Assembly: GCA_946481195.1 (NCBI GenBank)
Contig: CAMLNG010000259.1
Span: 1 to 5,695 of the forward strand
Length of the DNA stretch: 5,695 bases
Reading direction: 5' to 3'
From: an uncultured Chromatiaceae bacterium
GTDB lineage: Bacteria > Pseudomonadota > Gammaproteobacteria > Enterobacterales > Alteromonadaceae
Program-made: the position numbers and the translations under genes
Shown: positions 1-5,664 of the stretch, one piece after another
Position numbering within the stretch: the stretch's first letter is position 1
Layout of the letters: each line of letters begins with the position of its first letter
Notes under the pieces: model-generated
The model's input: the letters and a program-made list of their open reading frames with translations, nothing else
Told to the model about the DNA's origin: nothing
Database searches by the model: none

Positions 1-108
1 ACAGGCCACACACATAGCGGCTTTGGCCTGGCCCCGGCTGATGTCTGCAGGCTCTGCAGATAACGACACCGAAAAACCTAGCAAGATCAATAACATCAAT
101 GTCTTCAT
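1..108 (-). CDS. c-type cytochrome, N-terminal part (cut by window edge)
   Basis: Only the first 36 codons are in the window; the gene continues leftward beyond base 1. The start is MKTLMLLILLGFSVSLSA, a Sec signal peptide with a lysine, a leucine-rich core and an Ala-type cleavage site near residue 18. It is followed by a mature N-terminus ending GQAKAAMCVAC. Cys33-Val-Ala-Cys36 is the first part of a CxxCH haem-attachment motif; the His would be the next codon, outside the window. A Gly-Gln/Lys-Ala-Lys run just before CxxC is typical of small periplasmic class I cytochromes such as c4/c553/c5, which shuttle electrons to terminal oxidases or reductases. A strong ribosome binding site, AGGAG (115-119, minus strand), lies 6 nt before the ATG. 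The identity as a cytochrome is fairly safe; the subfamily is a guess because the rest is not visible. Confidence 0.8.
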   Translation of the reverse strand, partial: MKTLMLLILLGFSVSLSAEPADISRGQAKAAMCVAC

Positions 109-138
109 CTGCAGCTCCTATCGATAGTGACCGTTTTC

Positions 139-166
139 AGTAAAGCAAAAGCCCCTGATTACACAA
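139..166 (-). promoter_or_regulatory. possible promoter of the cytochrome gene
   Basis: On the minus strand, TTGTGT (161-166) and TTTACT (139-144) are separated by 16 bp. The -10 hexamer is preceded by TGC, giving an extended -10 (TGcTTTACT). The predicted start would leave a leader of roughly 25 nt containing the AGGAG site. The -35 matches consensus at only three of six positions, so this is a tentative call. It sits in the 104-bp divergent gap between the cytochrome gene and the DUF3630-like gene. Confidence 0.3.
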
Positions 167-172
167 GAAAAT

Positions 173-181
173 TGCTAAAAT
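173..181 (+). promoter_or_regulatory. possible extended -10 promoter of the DUF3630/c-di-GMP operon
   Basis: TGcTAAAAT is a close match to the extended -10 consensus TGnTATAAT. No good -35 hexamer is visible at 16-18 bp upstream. If used, transcription would begin near 188, right at the alternative TTG codon at 189 and about 25 nt before the ATG at 213. That spacing favours the ATG as the translation start. Confidence 0.35.
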
Positions 182-212
182 CAGCGCTTTGACTAACAAG
201 AACGACGCCCGC

Positions 213-524
213 ATGCTGCAACTGTTACACATCAACGCCATCGATACGCCATCCCCTCAGTTGCAACTGAGCTTTGTCCGACAACCCGACCCGGTTTCTG
301 ATTTACCCTTGTTGCAGCAATGGCTGCAAGGTTTTGCACCGGTGAGCCGGCTGCAAACTGAAAGCAGTCTGGATTTAGTGCTAATCCGCTTTTACTTTAA
401 TGACCAGCCGTTTTACCTGCATGCCGAGCACTATAGCGAGAGCTGCTGGATTGATACTGACAGTCAGGCCGCAGATATGCTACTGTCACAGCTTCATCGC
501 TTGCTGGCTCAAGATCTTGTTTAG
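213..524 (+). CDS. small DUF3630-like protein of unknown function
   Basis: A 103-residue protein if it begins at the ATG at 213. The open frame also allows a TTG start at 189, which would add eight polar residues. No clear Shine-Dalgarno sequence precedes either codon, so the start is uncertain; the upstream -10-like element argues for 213. There is no signal peptide or membrane segment, so it is probably cytoplasmic. Visible features are an N-terminal MLQLLHI strand, a Leu/Gln-rich probable helix (residues 31-41), a hydrophobic strand LDLVLIRFYF (53-62), the aromatic stretch FYLHAEHYSESCWI (67-80) and a C-terminal leucine-rich helix. The overall pattern resembles the small gammaproteobacterial family DUF3630, recalled from memory and not checked by search. 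It ends 36 bp before the large c-di-GMP gene on the same strand with no terminator between, so the two are probably co-transcribed. No function can be assigned. Confidence 0.7.
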   Translation: MLQLLHINAIDTPSPQLQLSFVRQPDPVSDLPLLQQWLQGFAPVSRLQTESSLDLVLIRFYFNDQPFYLHAEHYSESCWIDTDSQAADMLLSQLHRLLAQDLV

Positions 525-560
525 AATTCATTTGCTTAGCTCAAAGTCGGGAAATAAAAC

Positions 561-3437
561 ATGACACAGCGCTGTTGGTTATTTTGCTGGTTGTTGTTGC
601 TTGGCTGGCTAAGTCCCGCAGCGCTGGCCTTTCATGCCGAAAGTATCCGTATTGATCCAGCGGTCAAACAACAAAATCTGTTCCCCAATTTGTATTACCA
701 GCAGGTTGACCCCACCATTGGTGTTGAAGACATCGTATTCGAACCCGCCCGCTTGCATGCCTTTGTGCCGCTGGACCAGCCCAATCAGGCGCTGCGCAGC
801 TACCCGGAAGCCGTCTGGTTTCTGGCCCGTCTGCATTATGGTGGCCAACGCCCCGGCGCTGTTGTTTTAAACTATGAATCCATCAATGCCGACCGCGTCG
901 AGTTTTATCTGTACGACCGGCAAAGCCACGAACTGAGCCTGCTGAACCGTTCCGGCACCGAATTCCCGTTCAGTGAACGCATGCTGCAGGCGCGCAGTTT
1001 TGCCGTCACGCTGAATTTTAAAGCCGATCAGGAACTGGACCTGCTGGTCAAAGTGCAGGATGGCGCCGTGATCCCGTCGAATCTGCAGTTGTTCAGCAAT
1101 GAAGAATTTGGCCGCCAGTTATTGCAACGGCAAATTTCTGATGGTCTGATTTTAGGCATCCTGCTGGTGATGGCATTTTACAATGCACTGCTGTACCTGA
1201 ACGTCCGCGAACCTTTGTATGGCCATTTCGCCGGTTTCTTTTTTAGCTTCAGTCTGTTGGTGTCGATTTTAAACGGTGCCGGCTTCGCGATGATCTGGCC
1301 GGAATATCCGGAGCTAAATCCGTCGTTGTTTTATGTCGCCGGCGGCGCCTGTATGTTGTTCCTGTCGTTGCTGACCCACGCCATTACCGGCAATCAACAA
1401 CGCTGGTTGTTATGGCTGAACCTCTGCACCGGCGCAGCCTTGCTGTTCACGCCGCTCTATGCGCCGCGCAGTTTGCAGCTGGATATTCTGCTGCTGGTAG
1501 TCTGCCAGGTCATGCTAACCAACCTACTGCAGGCAGTGCGGTATGGCTTCAGCGGCCTGCCGCTGGCACGGACTTTTGCTATTGGCTGGCTGTTGTTTTT
1601 TATCGCCAATGCCGTGTTAGTGCTGACCGAGTTTGGTTATCTGGACCATCCGCATTTATGGCAGTGGCTGCTGGTGTTGTCAGTGATTTGCAGCATGTTA
1701 TTGATGAGCTACAGCCTGGCGCAGCGACTGCAAAATGCCAGTGAGCAAAGCGCGGAAGCGCATCAGCAAACGATCCGCTCGCTGCAGCAGTATTACGATA
1801 TTTACCACAACGCGGTTGAAGGCTTGTTCAGCACCACGCTGGAAGGCCAGTTGCTGTCAGCCAACCGCGCTTTACTGAACATCCTCGGTTATCAGGAACT
1901 GAGCCAGATGGAAGTGGACGTCAGAAAACACGGCATGGGCCGCTATTACGCCAATCCGGACGACCGGCTGCAGATGGTGCGCCAACTGCAACACCTGAGT
2001 AATCAGAGTTTTGAACTGCGCGGATTACGCGCCGACGGCACGCCATTCTGGGCGCTGATGTCAGCCCGTTTGAGCCGCAATGCCCAGGGCGAAGCTTTTG
2101 TGCACGGTTCGCTGATTGATATCACCGAGCAAAAAGTCGCCAATGAACAACTGGCCTATCTGGCGTCACACGACCCGCTGACCGGCCTGTACAACCGGCA
2201 TCATTTCCTGGTGCTGGCCCAACAAGCCTGGCAGCGCCGTCAGCTGGAACAACAAAGCTGTGCTGTGCTCTTTATCGACATTGACCAGTTTAAGCTGGTC
2301 AATACCACTTGTGATCACGCCGCCGGCGACGCCTTGCTGAAACAAATCAGTGAGCAGTTAAAACGTGCGCTGGGTCAGACCGGCGTGCTGGCACGGATTG
2401 GCGGTGACGAATTTGGCGTGTTATTGCCGGGCAAAACGGCGCAGGAAGCCTTCAGCATCGCTTATGCGTTGCTGGATGTGGTTAAAGAGTTCCGTTTCTT
2501 CTGGCAGGACAGCCTGTTCAGTATCAGCGTCAGCATAGGTCTGACCGAGGTCACGCCGGAAGATTTATCCGCCGAGCAAACGCTGAAAAAAGCCGATTCC
2601 GCCTGCTTTGTCGCCAAAGAAAAAGGCCGCAACCGTATTCATCTGTTTAACGCTGACGACTCTGAACTGCAGAAACATCAGTCTGAAGTACAGTGGTTGC
2701 AGGTGCTGCGTCAGGCGTTGGAGCAAGACAAGTTTGTGCTGTATATGCAGCCGATTCAGGCTATCCAGCAAAGAGACACACTGGCGCACTATGAGCTGCT
2801 GCTGCGATTGGTTGGCGATGACGATGCCATTATCGCGCCGGGCAATTTCTTAAGTTCAGCCGAACGATATGGCCTGATGCCGCAAATTGACCGCTGGGTG
2901 CTGCGCAGTTATTTCCGCTGGCTGGCGCAACATCCGCAGCATCTGACCACATTGGGTCTGGCCAGCATTAATTTATCCGGCGCGTCCCTGGTGGACCCGC
3001 TGTTTAAAGCTTATGTACAAAGTCTGCTGGATGAATATCAAATTCCGGCGCGACACATCTGTTTTGAAATCACCGAAAGCATGGCCATTCTGAACCTGCA
3101 GAATACACTCGACTTTATCCATCATTTCCGTGGCTTAGGTTGCCATTTCTCGCTGGATGACTTCGGCAGTGGGTTTTCCTCTTATGGTTATCTGAAAAAC
3201 TTCCCGGTCGACTTTGTCAAAATTGACGGTAACTTCGTCCGTGATCTGCTGGAAGATAAATACGACCGTGCCATCGTCAATTCCATCCACGATGTGGCGA
3301 CGGCGATGGGCATTCAGACCATTGCCGAATTTGTTGAAAACCAGGACATTTTGCAGGAATTAAAGCGGATGGGCGTCAATTTCGCCCAGGGTTACGGTAT
3401 CGCCAAACCCAGACCACTGGCGGATATTCAGGGTTAA
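561..3437 (+). CDS. membrane-bound 7TMR-DISM/PAS/GGDEF/EAL c-di-GMP turnover protein
   Basis: A 958-residue sensor enzyme predicted to make and/or degrade cyclic di-GMP. In order: signal peptide (1-23, cleavage after Ala-Leu-Ala), periplasmic 7TMR-DISMED2-type beta domain (about 35-180), seven TM helices (about 194-390), short linker helix, PAS domain (about 408-530), GGDEF domain (about 531-695), EAL domain (about 710-955). The GGDEF domain has DPLTGLYNR from D538, metal Asp D573 and D575, N581, D590 and an intact GGDEF at 614-618. The inhibitory RxxD position reads GQTG (605-608), so product inhibition through that site is probably absent. The EAL signature is ELL (745-747), keeping the catalytic Glu. 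N804, E836, D866/D867, K887, E923 and Q943 match the metal-binding and catalytic set, so phosphodiesterase activity is likely. The ATG has a GGGA ribosome site 8 nt upstream. The periplasmic ligand is unknown, as is which activity dominates. Probably the second gene of an operon with the DUF3630-like gene. Confidence 0.95.
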   Translation: MTQRCWLFCWLLLLGWLSPAALAFHAESIRIDPAVKQQNLFPNLYYQQVDPTIGVEDIVFEPARLHAFVPLDQPNQALRSYPEAVWFLARLHYGGQRPGAVVLNYESINADRVEFYLYDRQSHELSLLNRSGTEFPFSERMLQARSFAVTLNFKADQELDLLVKVQDGAVIPSNLQLFSNEEFGRQLLQRQISDGLILGILLVMAFYNALLYLNVREPLYGHFAGFFFSFSLLVSILNGAGFAMIWPEYPELNPSLFYVAGGACMLFLSLLTHAITGNQQRWLLWLNLCTGAALLFTPLYAPRSLQLDILLLVVCQVMLTNLLQAVRYGFSGLPLARTFAIGWLLFFIANAVLVLTEFGYLDHPHLWQWLLVLSVICSMLLMSYSLAQRLQNASEQSAEAHQQTIRSLQQYYDIYHNAVEGLFSTTLEGQLLSANRALLNILGYQELSQMEVDVRKHGMGRYYANPDDRLQMVRQLQHLSNQSFELRGLRADGTPFWALMSARLSRNAQGEAFVHGSLIDITEQKVANEQLAYLASHDPLTGLYNRHHFLVLAQQAWQRRQLEQQSCAVLFIDIDQFKLVNTTCDHAAGDALLKQISEQLKRALGQTGVLARIGGDEFGVLLPGKTAQEAFSIAYALLDVVKEFRFFWQDSLFSISVSIGLTEVTPEDLSAEQTLKKADSACFVAKEKGRNRIHLFNADDSELQKHQSEVQWLQVLRQALEQDKFVLYMQPIQAIQQRDTLAHYELLLRLVGDDDAIIAPGNFLSSAERYGLMPQIDRWVLRSYFRWLAQHPQHLTTLGLASINLSGASLVDPLFKAYVQSLLDEYQIPARHICFEITESMAILNLQNTLDFIHHFRGLGCHFSLDDFGSGFSSYGYLKNFPVDFVKIDGNFVRDLLEDKYDRAIVNSIHDVATAMGIQTIAEFVENQDILQELKRMGVNFAQGYGIAKPRPLADIQG

Positions 3438-3457
3438 GCGGCTTGTGCAGACAGGGC

Positions 3458-3487
3458 TTGCCGCAGCAGCCTGCCGATCAGTACAAT
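3458..3487 (+). promoter_or_regulatory. sigma70-type promoter of the YkgJ-family gene
   Basis: TTGCCG (3458-3463, four of six consensus bases) and TACAAT (3482-3487, five of six) are separated by 18 bp. They lie in the 74-bp gap after the c-di-GMP gene. The predicted transcript start near 3494 leaves a short leader holding the GAGGTG ribosome binding site (3501-3506), 5 nt before the ATG. This suggests the YkgJ gene can be expressed independently of the upstream operon. Confidence 0.5.
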
Positions 3488-3511
3488 ACGCGCCCATTCT
3501 GAGGTGCCGCC

Positions 3512-4108
3512 ATGCAACAACGTTTACAACTTTTATCCGACCAGGTAGAACTGGTGTTCGACGAAATTGGTCAGCGTTATGCGCAATATCAGCGTGATCG
3601 CGGGCTGTTTTGCCGCAGTGGTTGTGGTGAATGTTGTTTACATCCGGGCATTGAAGCCACTGTGCTGGAAATGCTGCCACTGGCATTTGAGCTGGTGAAA
3701 GAAGGTAAAGCCGAAAGTACCCTGGACGCGCTGGCCGCGCACGACAAAGACGGTTGTTTTTTCTATAGCCGCCACTCTGAAGACGGCAAACAGGGCCAAT
3801 GCAGCGTCTACTTAAAGCGCCCCGGTATCTGCCGCCTGTTTGGCGCCGCCGGTTATAATGGCCGCGAAGGCGAAGTACAGCTCAGCGTCTGTAAAAACAT
3901 CAAAGCCGATTATCCGCAAGCCTATCAGGACACGCTGATCGCACTGGAATCCGACCCGCCACCGATGATCCGCAACGGCAAAGAACAAATCCGCCAAATC
4001 GACTATGAGCTCGGCGGCATGAACTTCCCCATCAACGAAGCAATGGAACAAGCGCTGCAAAAGGTGTTGTTTGAGCAGTATTATTTAGGTCTGGCAGACG
4101 CTGAGTAA
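3512..4108 (+). CDS. YkgJ-family cysteine-cluster protein (putative zinc- or iron-binding)
   Basis: A 198-residue cytoplasmic protein of the YkgJ/UPF0153 type, annotated in databases as putative zinc- or iron-chelating; the biochemical role is not established. The diagnostic cluster is C34-x3-C38-x2-C41-C42, in the context FCRSGCGECC. It is followed by C82, C97, C107 (in RPGICRLFG, a hallmark of the family) and C127 (SVCKN). All eight cysteines of the protein lie in the first 127 residues, consistent with one or two metal sites. The C-terminal third is a mixed polar/hydrophobic region without cysteine. No signal peptide or TM segment is seen. The start is well supported by GAGGTG 5 nt before the ATG. 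It runs convergently toward rluF, with the palindromic element between them. Family assignment is firm; function is unknown. Confidence 0.92.
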   Translation: MQQRLQLLSDQVELVFDEIGQRYAQYQRDRGLFCRSGCGECCLHPGIEATVLEMLPLAFELVKEGKAESTLDALAAHDKDGCFFYSRHSEDGKQGQCSVYLKRPGICRLFGAAGYNGREGEVQLSVCKNIKADYPQAYQDTLIALESDPPPMIRNGKEQIRQIDYELGGMNFPINEAMEQALQKVLFEQYYLGLADAE

Positions 4109-4111
4109 GGT

Positions 4112-4277
4112 GGGTTTTGCCCGTTGGGCGGTGGTTTTTGAATCATTATTTCCTGCTGCTGCAAGACCGCTTAGCAGAGAATTCACCTAACGGTGAATTC
4201 TTTGCTAGGCGGACTCACCGCAGGGGAAAAAATGATTATTCAAACCCATGCCTCAGCCCACAGGGCAAAAATCCCCC
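4112..4277. repeat. imperfect inverted repeat filling the convergent intergenic gap (REPIN/MITE-like)
   Basis: Nearly the whole 170-bp space between the stop codons at 4108 and 4279 is one imperfect palindrome. The core is a 24-bp stem, arms 4164-4187 and 4192-4215, with the 4-nt loop TAAC. It has 21 Watson-Crick pairs, two G-T wobbles and one A-A mismatch; the innermost pairs are GAATTCACC/GGTGAATTC. The symmetry continues outward with small gaps: AATCATT (4141-4147) faces AATGATT (4231-4237), TTTG (4137-4140) faces CAAA (4241-4244), and the outer TTTTGCCC (4115-4122) faces GGGCAAAA (4263-4270). Each outer end contains its own mini-hairpin: GCCC-GTT-GGGC (4119-4129) and GCCC-ACA-GGGC (4256-4266). 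No target-site duplication and no coding capacity were seen. The architecture recalls paired REP sequences or a small non-autonomous element, but the family is not recognised. It may also block read-through between the convergent genes. Confidence 0.8.
4117..4139 (+). terminator. weak candidate intrinsic terminator after the YkgJ gene
   Basis: A short stem TTGCCC/GGGCGG (4117-4122 with 4126-4131, four GC pairs plus two U-G wobbles, loop GTT) is followed after three bases by TTTTT (4135-4139), starting 8 nt after the stop codon. The stem is short and the T-run is offset, so efficiency is doubtful. The longer hairpin at 4164-4215 has no T-tract on either side but could contribute to termination. 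Confidence 0.3.
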
Positions 4278-4278
4278 A

Positions 4279-5049
4279 TCATTCCTCGTATTGATAAGCA
4301 CCGCCACCCAGCTTCGACGCTTCTTCAGTCTTGCTAGAAGTCAGCAGCATCGCCTCAAGCTCGGCCATTTCTGCCGGCGTCAGCTCCCGCCACTGGCCCG
4401 GCGCGAGACCGGCCAGGCGCACGTTCATGATACGCACGCGTTTGAGTTTAGTGACATTAAAACCCAGGTATTCGGTCATGCGGCGGATTTGCCGGTTCAG
4501 GCCCTGGCGCAACACGATATTAAAAGTCTGGCGTGATTTCTGTGTGACCTGGCAAGGCAAAGTCACAGTCTCAAGAATGGGCACACCAGCGGCCATTTTT
4601 TTCAGGAAGTTGTCGTGAATAGGTTTGTCGACAGTGACGACATACTCTTTGTCGTGTGCATTGCCGGCACGCAGGATTTTATTGACGATGTCGCCATCGT
4701 TGGTGAGGAATATTAAACCCTCGGACTCTTTGTCGAGCCGGCCAATCGGGAAGATCCGCGCCGGATATTTGACTGCATCGACGATATTGCCTTTGACATG
4801 TAGTTCAGTGGTACAAGTGATACCCACCGGCTTGTGATAGGCCAGATAGACCCGGCGCGGTTTGTTTTTCAGTGGCTTGCCCGCAACTTCGACTTTGTCG
4901 TCCGCAGACACTTTAGTGCCTACTACCGCCACTTGCCCGTTCACTTTCACCTGGCCCGACTCAATCAGCTTGTCGGCTTCGCGCCGCGAACAAAAGCCGG
5001 TGTCACTGATAAATTTGTTAAGCCGGAATAACGAAGTCGCGTCTGTCAA
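4279..5049 (-). CDS. rluF: 23S rRNA pseudouridine(2604) synthase RluF
   Basis: A 256-residue RsuA/RluF-type pseudouridine synthase. Known RluF isomerises U2604 of 23S rRNA and has been reported to modify tRNA-Tyr position 35. An N-terminal S4 RNA-binding domain (about 8-65, FRLNKFISDTGFCSRREAD) is followed by the catalytic domain. The latter has YHKPVGI (71-77), motif GRLDKESEGL with catalytic Asp106, NKILRAGNAHDKEYVVTVDK (123-142) and the LNRQIRRM motif (184-191). These stretches closely match remembered E. coli RluF, including KILRAGN and RIMNV. The E. coli protein is about 290 residues; here the basic, low-complexity C-terminal tail is replaced by a short acidic end (YQYEE). The start is TTG at 5049-5047: no ATG lies upstream before the in-frame TAA, and this start gives the same lead-in to the S4 domain as in E. 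coli. The ribosome site is weak (AGG about 9 nt upstream). Confidence 0.95.
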   Translation of the reverse strand: MTDATSLFRLNKFISDTGFCSRREADKLIESGQVKVNGQVAVVGTKVSADDKVEVAGKPLKNKPRRVYLAYHKPVGITCTTELHVKGNIVDAVKYPARIFPIGRLDKESEGLIFLTNDGDIVNKILRAGNAHDKEYVVTVDKPIHDNFLKKMAAGVPILETVTLPCQVTQKSRQTFNIVLRQGLNRQIRRMTEYLGFNVTKLKRVRIMNVRLAGLAPGQWRELTPAEMAELEAMLLTSSKTEEASKLGGGAYQYEE

Positions 5050-5082
5050 AGTGGTATGCCTGTGGCGGGAAAATTTGAGCGA

Positions 5083-5111
5083 ATTTTACGGCCGGCCGGG
5101 GTTTTGGGCAA
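5083..5111 (-). promoter_or_regulatory. sigma70-type promoter of rluF
   Basis: On the minus strand, TTGCCC (5106-5111, four of six consensus bases) and TAAAAT (5083-5088, five of six) are separated by 17 bp. The predicted transcript start near 5076 gives a leader of about 27 nt before the TTG start at 5049. This lies in the 119-bp gap downstream of the DUF2200 gene and suggests rluF is not dependent on that gene's transcript. The rest of the gap holds only the 8-bp palindrome GGCCGGCC (5090-5097) in the promoter spacer and no recognisable terminator. Confidence 0.5.
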
Positions 5112-5168
5112 GTAAAGGCGGTCGCTCATCTATGCTGCAGCTCGTTTTAGCCGTAGAAACGCTTCTGC

Positions 5169-5519
5169 CTACTGCCGTAAAATTTTCTCCAGCGCTTTGC
5201 CTTTCGCCAGTTCATCAATCAGCTTGTCGAGATAACGGATTTTTTGCATCAAGGGATCAGCCACCTCTTCGACCCGTACGCCGCAAACCAGGCCGGTGAT
5301 GAGTCTTGCGTTGGGCTGAAACGCCGGTGCCTCTGCAAAAAACTGCTGAAAACTCACTTCGTCTTGCAACTGCTTTGTTAATCCTGCGGCGTCATAGCCA
5401 GTCAGCCAGCTGATGATCTGGTCCACTTCGGCCTGACTACGGTTTTTGCGCTCTGCCTTTTGCACATAAAGCGGATAGACTTTGGCAAAAGCTGTATTGA
5501 AAATGCGGTGTGTGGTCAT
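5169..5519 (-). CDS. DUF2200 family protein
   Basis: A 116-residue soluble protein that matches the conserved DUF2200 family along its length, as recalled from family members. Hallmarks are the start [25 protein letters not shown], split as MTTHRIF (1-7) and [12 protein letters not shown] (14-25). Then come IISWLTGYD (35-43), FFAEAP (60-65), [15 protein letters not shown] (77-91) and [21 protein letters not shown] (94-114), most of which is the family's C-terminal signature. Length is the usual one. No signal peptide, TM segment or known catalytic motif is present. Its biochemical function is unknown. The ATG is preceded by AGGAG (5526-5530, minus strand) with 6-nt spacing, so the start is secure. 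It is transcribed away from the partial gene at the right edge and lies 119 bp upstream of rluF on the same strand. Confidence 0.93.
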   Translation of the reverse strand: MTTHRIFNTAFAKVYPLYVQKAERKNRSQAEVDQIISWLTGYDAAGLTKQLQDEVSFQQFFAEAPAFQPNARLITGLVCGVRVEEVADPLMQKIRYLDKLIDELAKGKALEKILRQ

Positions 5520-5664
5520 GGCCTGCTCCTGTTGTGTATCAATACCTTGCTACAAGATTGTCGGAGGTACAACTTTGGCTTTTCGCGGAGAGATTCTCAA
5601 ATCGCGGTTTTAGCGATAGAGTGGTCTTGTAACTACAACAACTACAAAGACAAGGAAACACCCT
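5520..5664. other. divergent intergenic region with small repeats
   Basis: A 145-bp non-coding stretch between the DUF2200 gene (minus) and the partial gene at the right edge (plus). It holds TCGCGG twice, 19 bp apart (5583-5588 and 5602-5607), and between them the short palindrome GAGATTCTC (5590-5598). TACAAGA (5551-5557) is complementary to TCTTGTA (5625-5631), 67 bp away. AACTACA occurs twice in close succession near 5631-5646. No convincing -35/-10 pair was found for either direction. The repeats could be operator sites for a regulator shared by the divergent genes, but that is inference. Confidence 0.4.

Noticed and set aside
524..540. GAATTCATTTGCTTAGC between the first two plus-strand genes resembles GAATTCTTTGCTAGGC in the palindrome (4195-4210)
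   Set aside because: The match is about 14 bases with a gap, and this copy has no inverted partner; chance is a sufficient explanation without a genome-wide search.
745..747. ELL in place of EAL as a sign of a dead phosphodiesterase domain
   Set aside because: The catalytic Glu is kept, variation at the second and third positions is common in active members, and all other catalytic residues are present.
1412..1744. 110-residue open frame on the plus strand inside the c-di-GMP gene
   Set aside because: It overlaps, in another frame, the transmembrane part of a gene whose domains are intact; composition is typical of a frame-shifted shadow.
3360..3686. 108-residue open frame on the minus strand
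   Set aside because: It lies antisense across the end of the c-di-GMP gene and the start of the YkgJ-family gene, both of which have clear domain matches; no recognisable motif.
4117..4536. 139-residue open frame on the plus strand
   Set aside because: It runs through the palindrome and antisense to rluF, has no ribosome binding site and low-complexity basic content; a shadow frame.
5090..5097. GGCCGGCC palindrome as an operator or terminator stem
   Set aside because: Only 8 bp with no loop and no T-tract in a suitable position; it sits in the spacer of the predicted rluF promoter but has no supporting evidence of function.
4862..5299. 145-residue open frame on the plus strand
   Set aside because: Antisense to the 5' end of rluF and to the DUF2200 gene, both confidently identified; no homology recognised.
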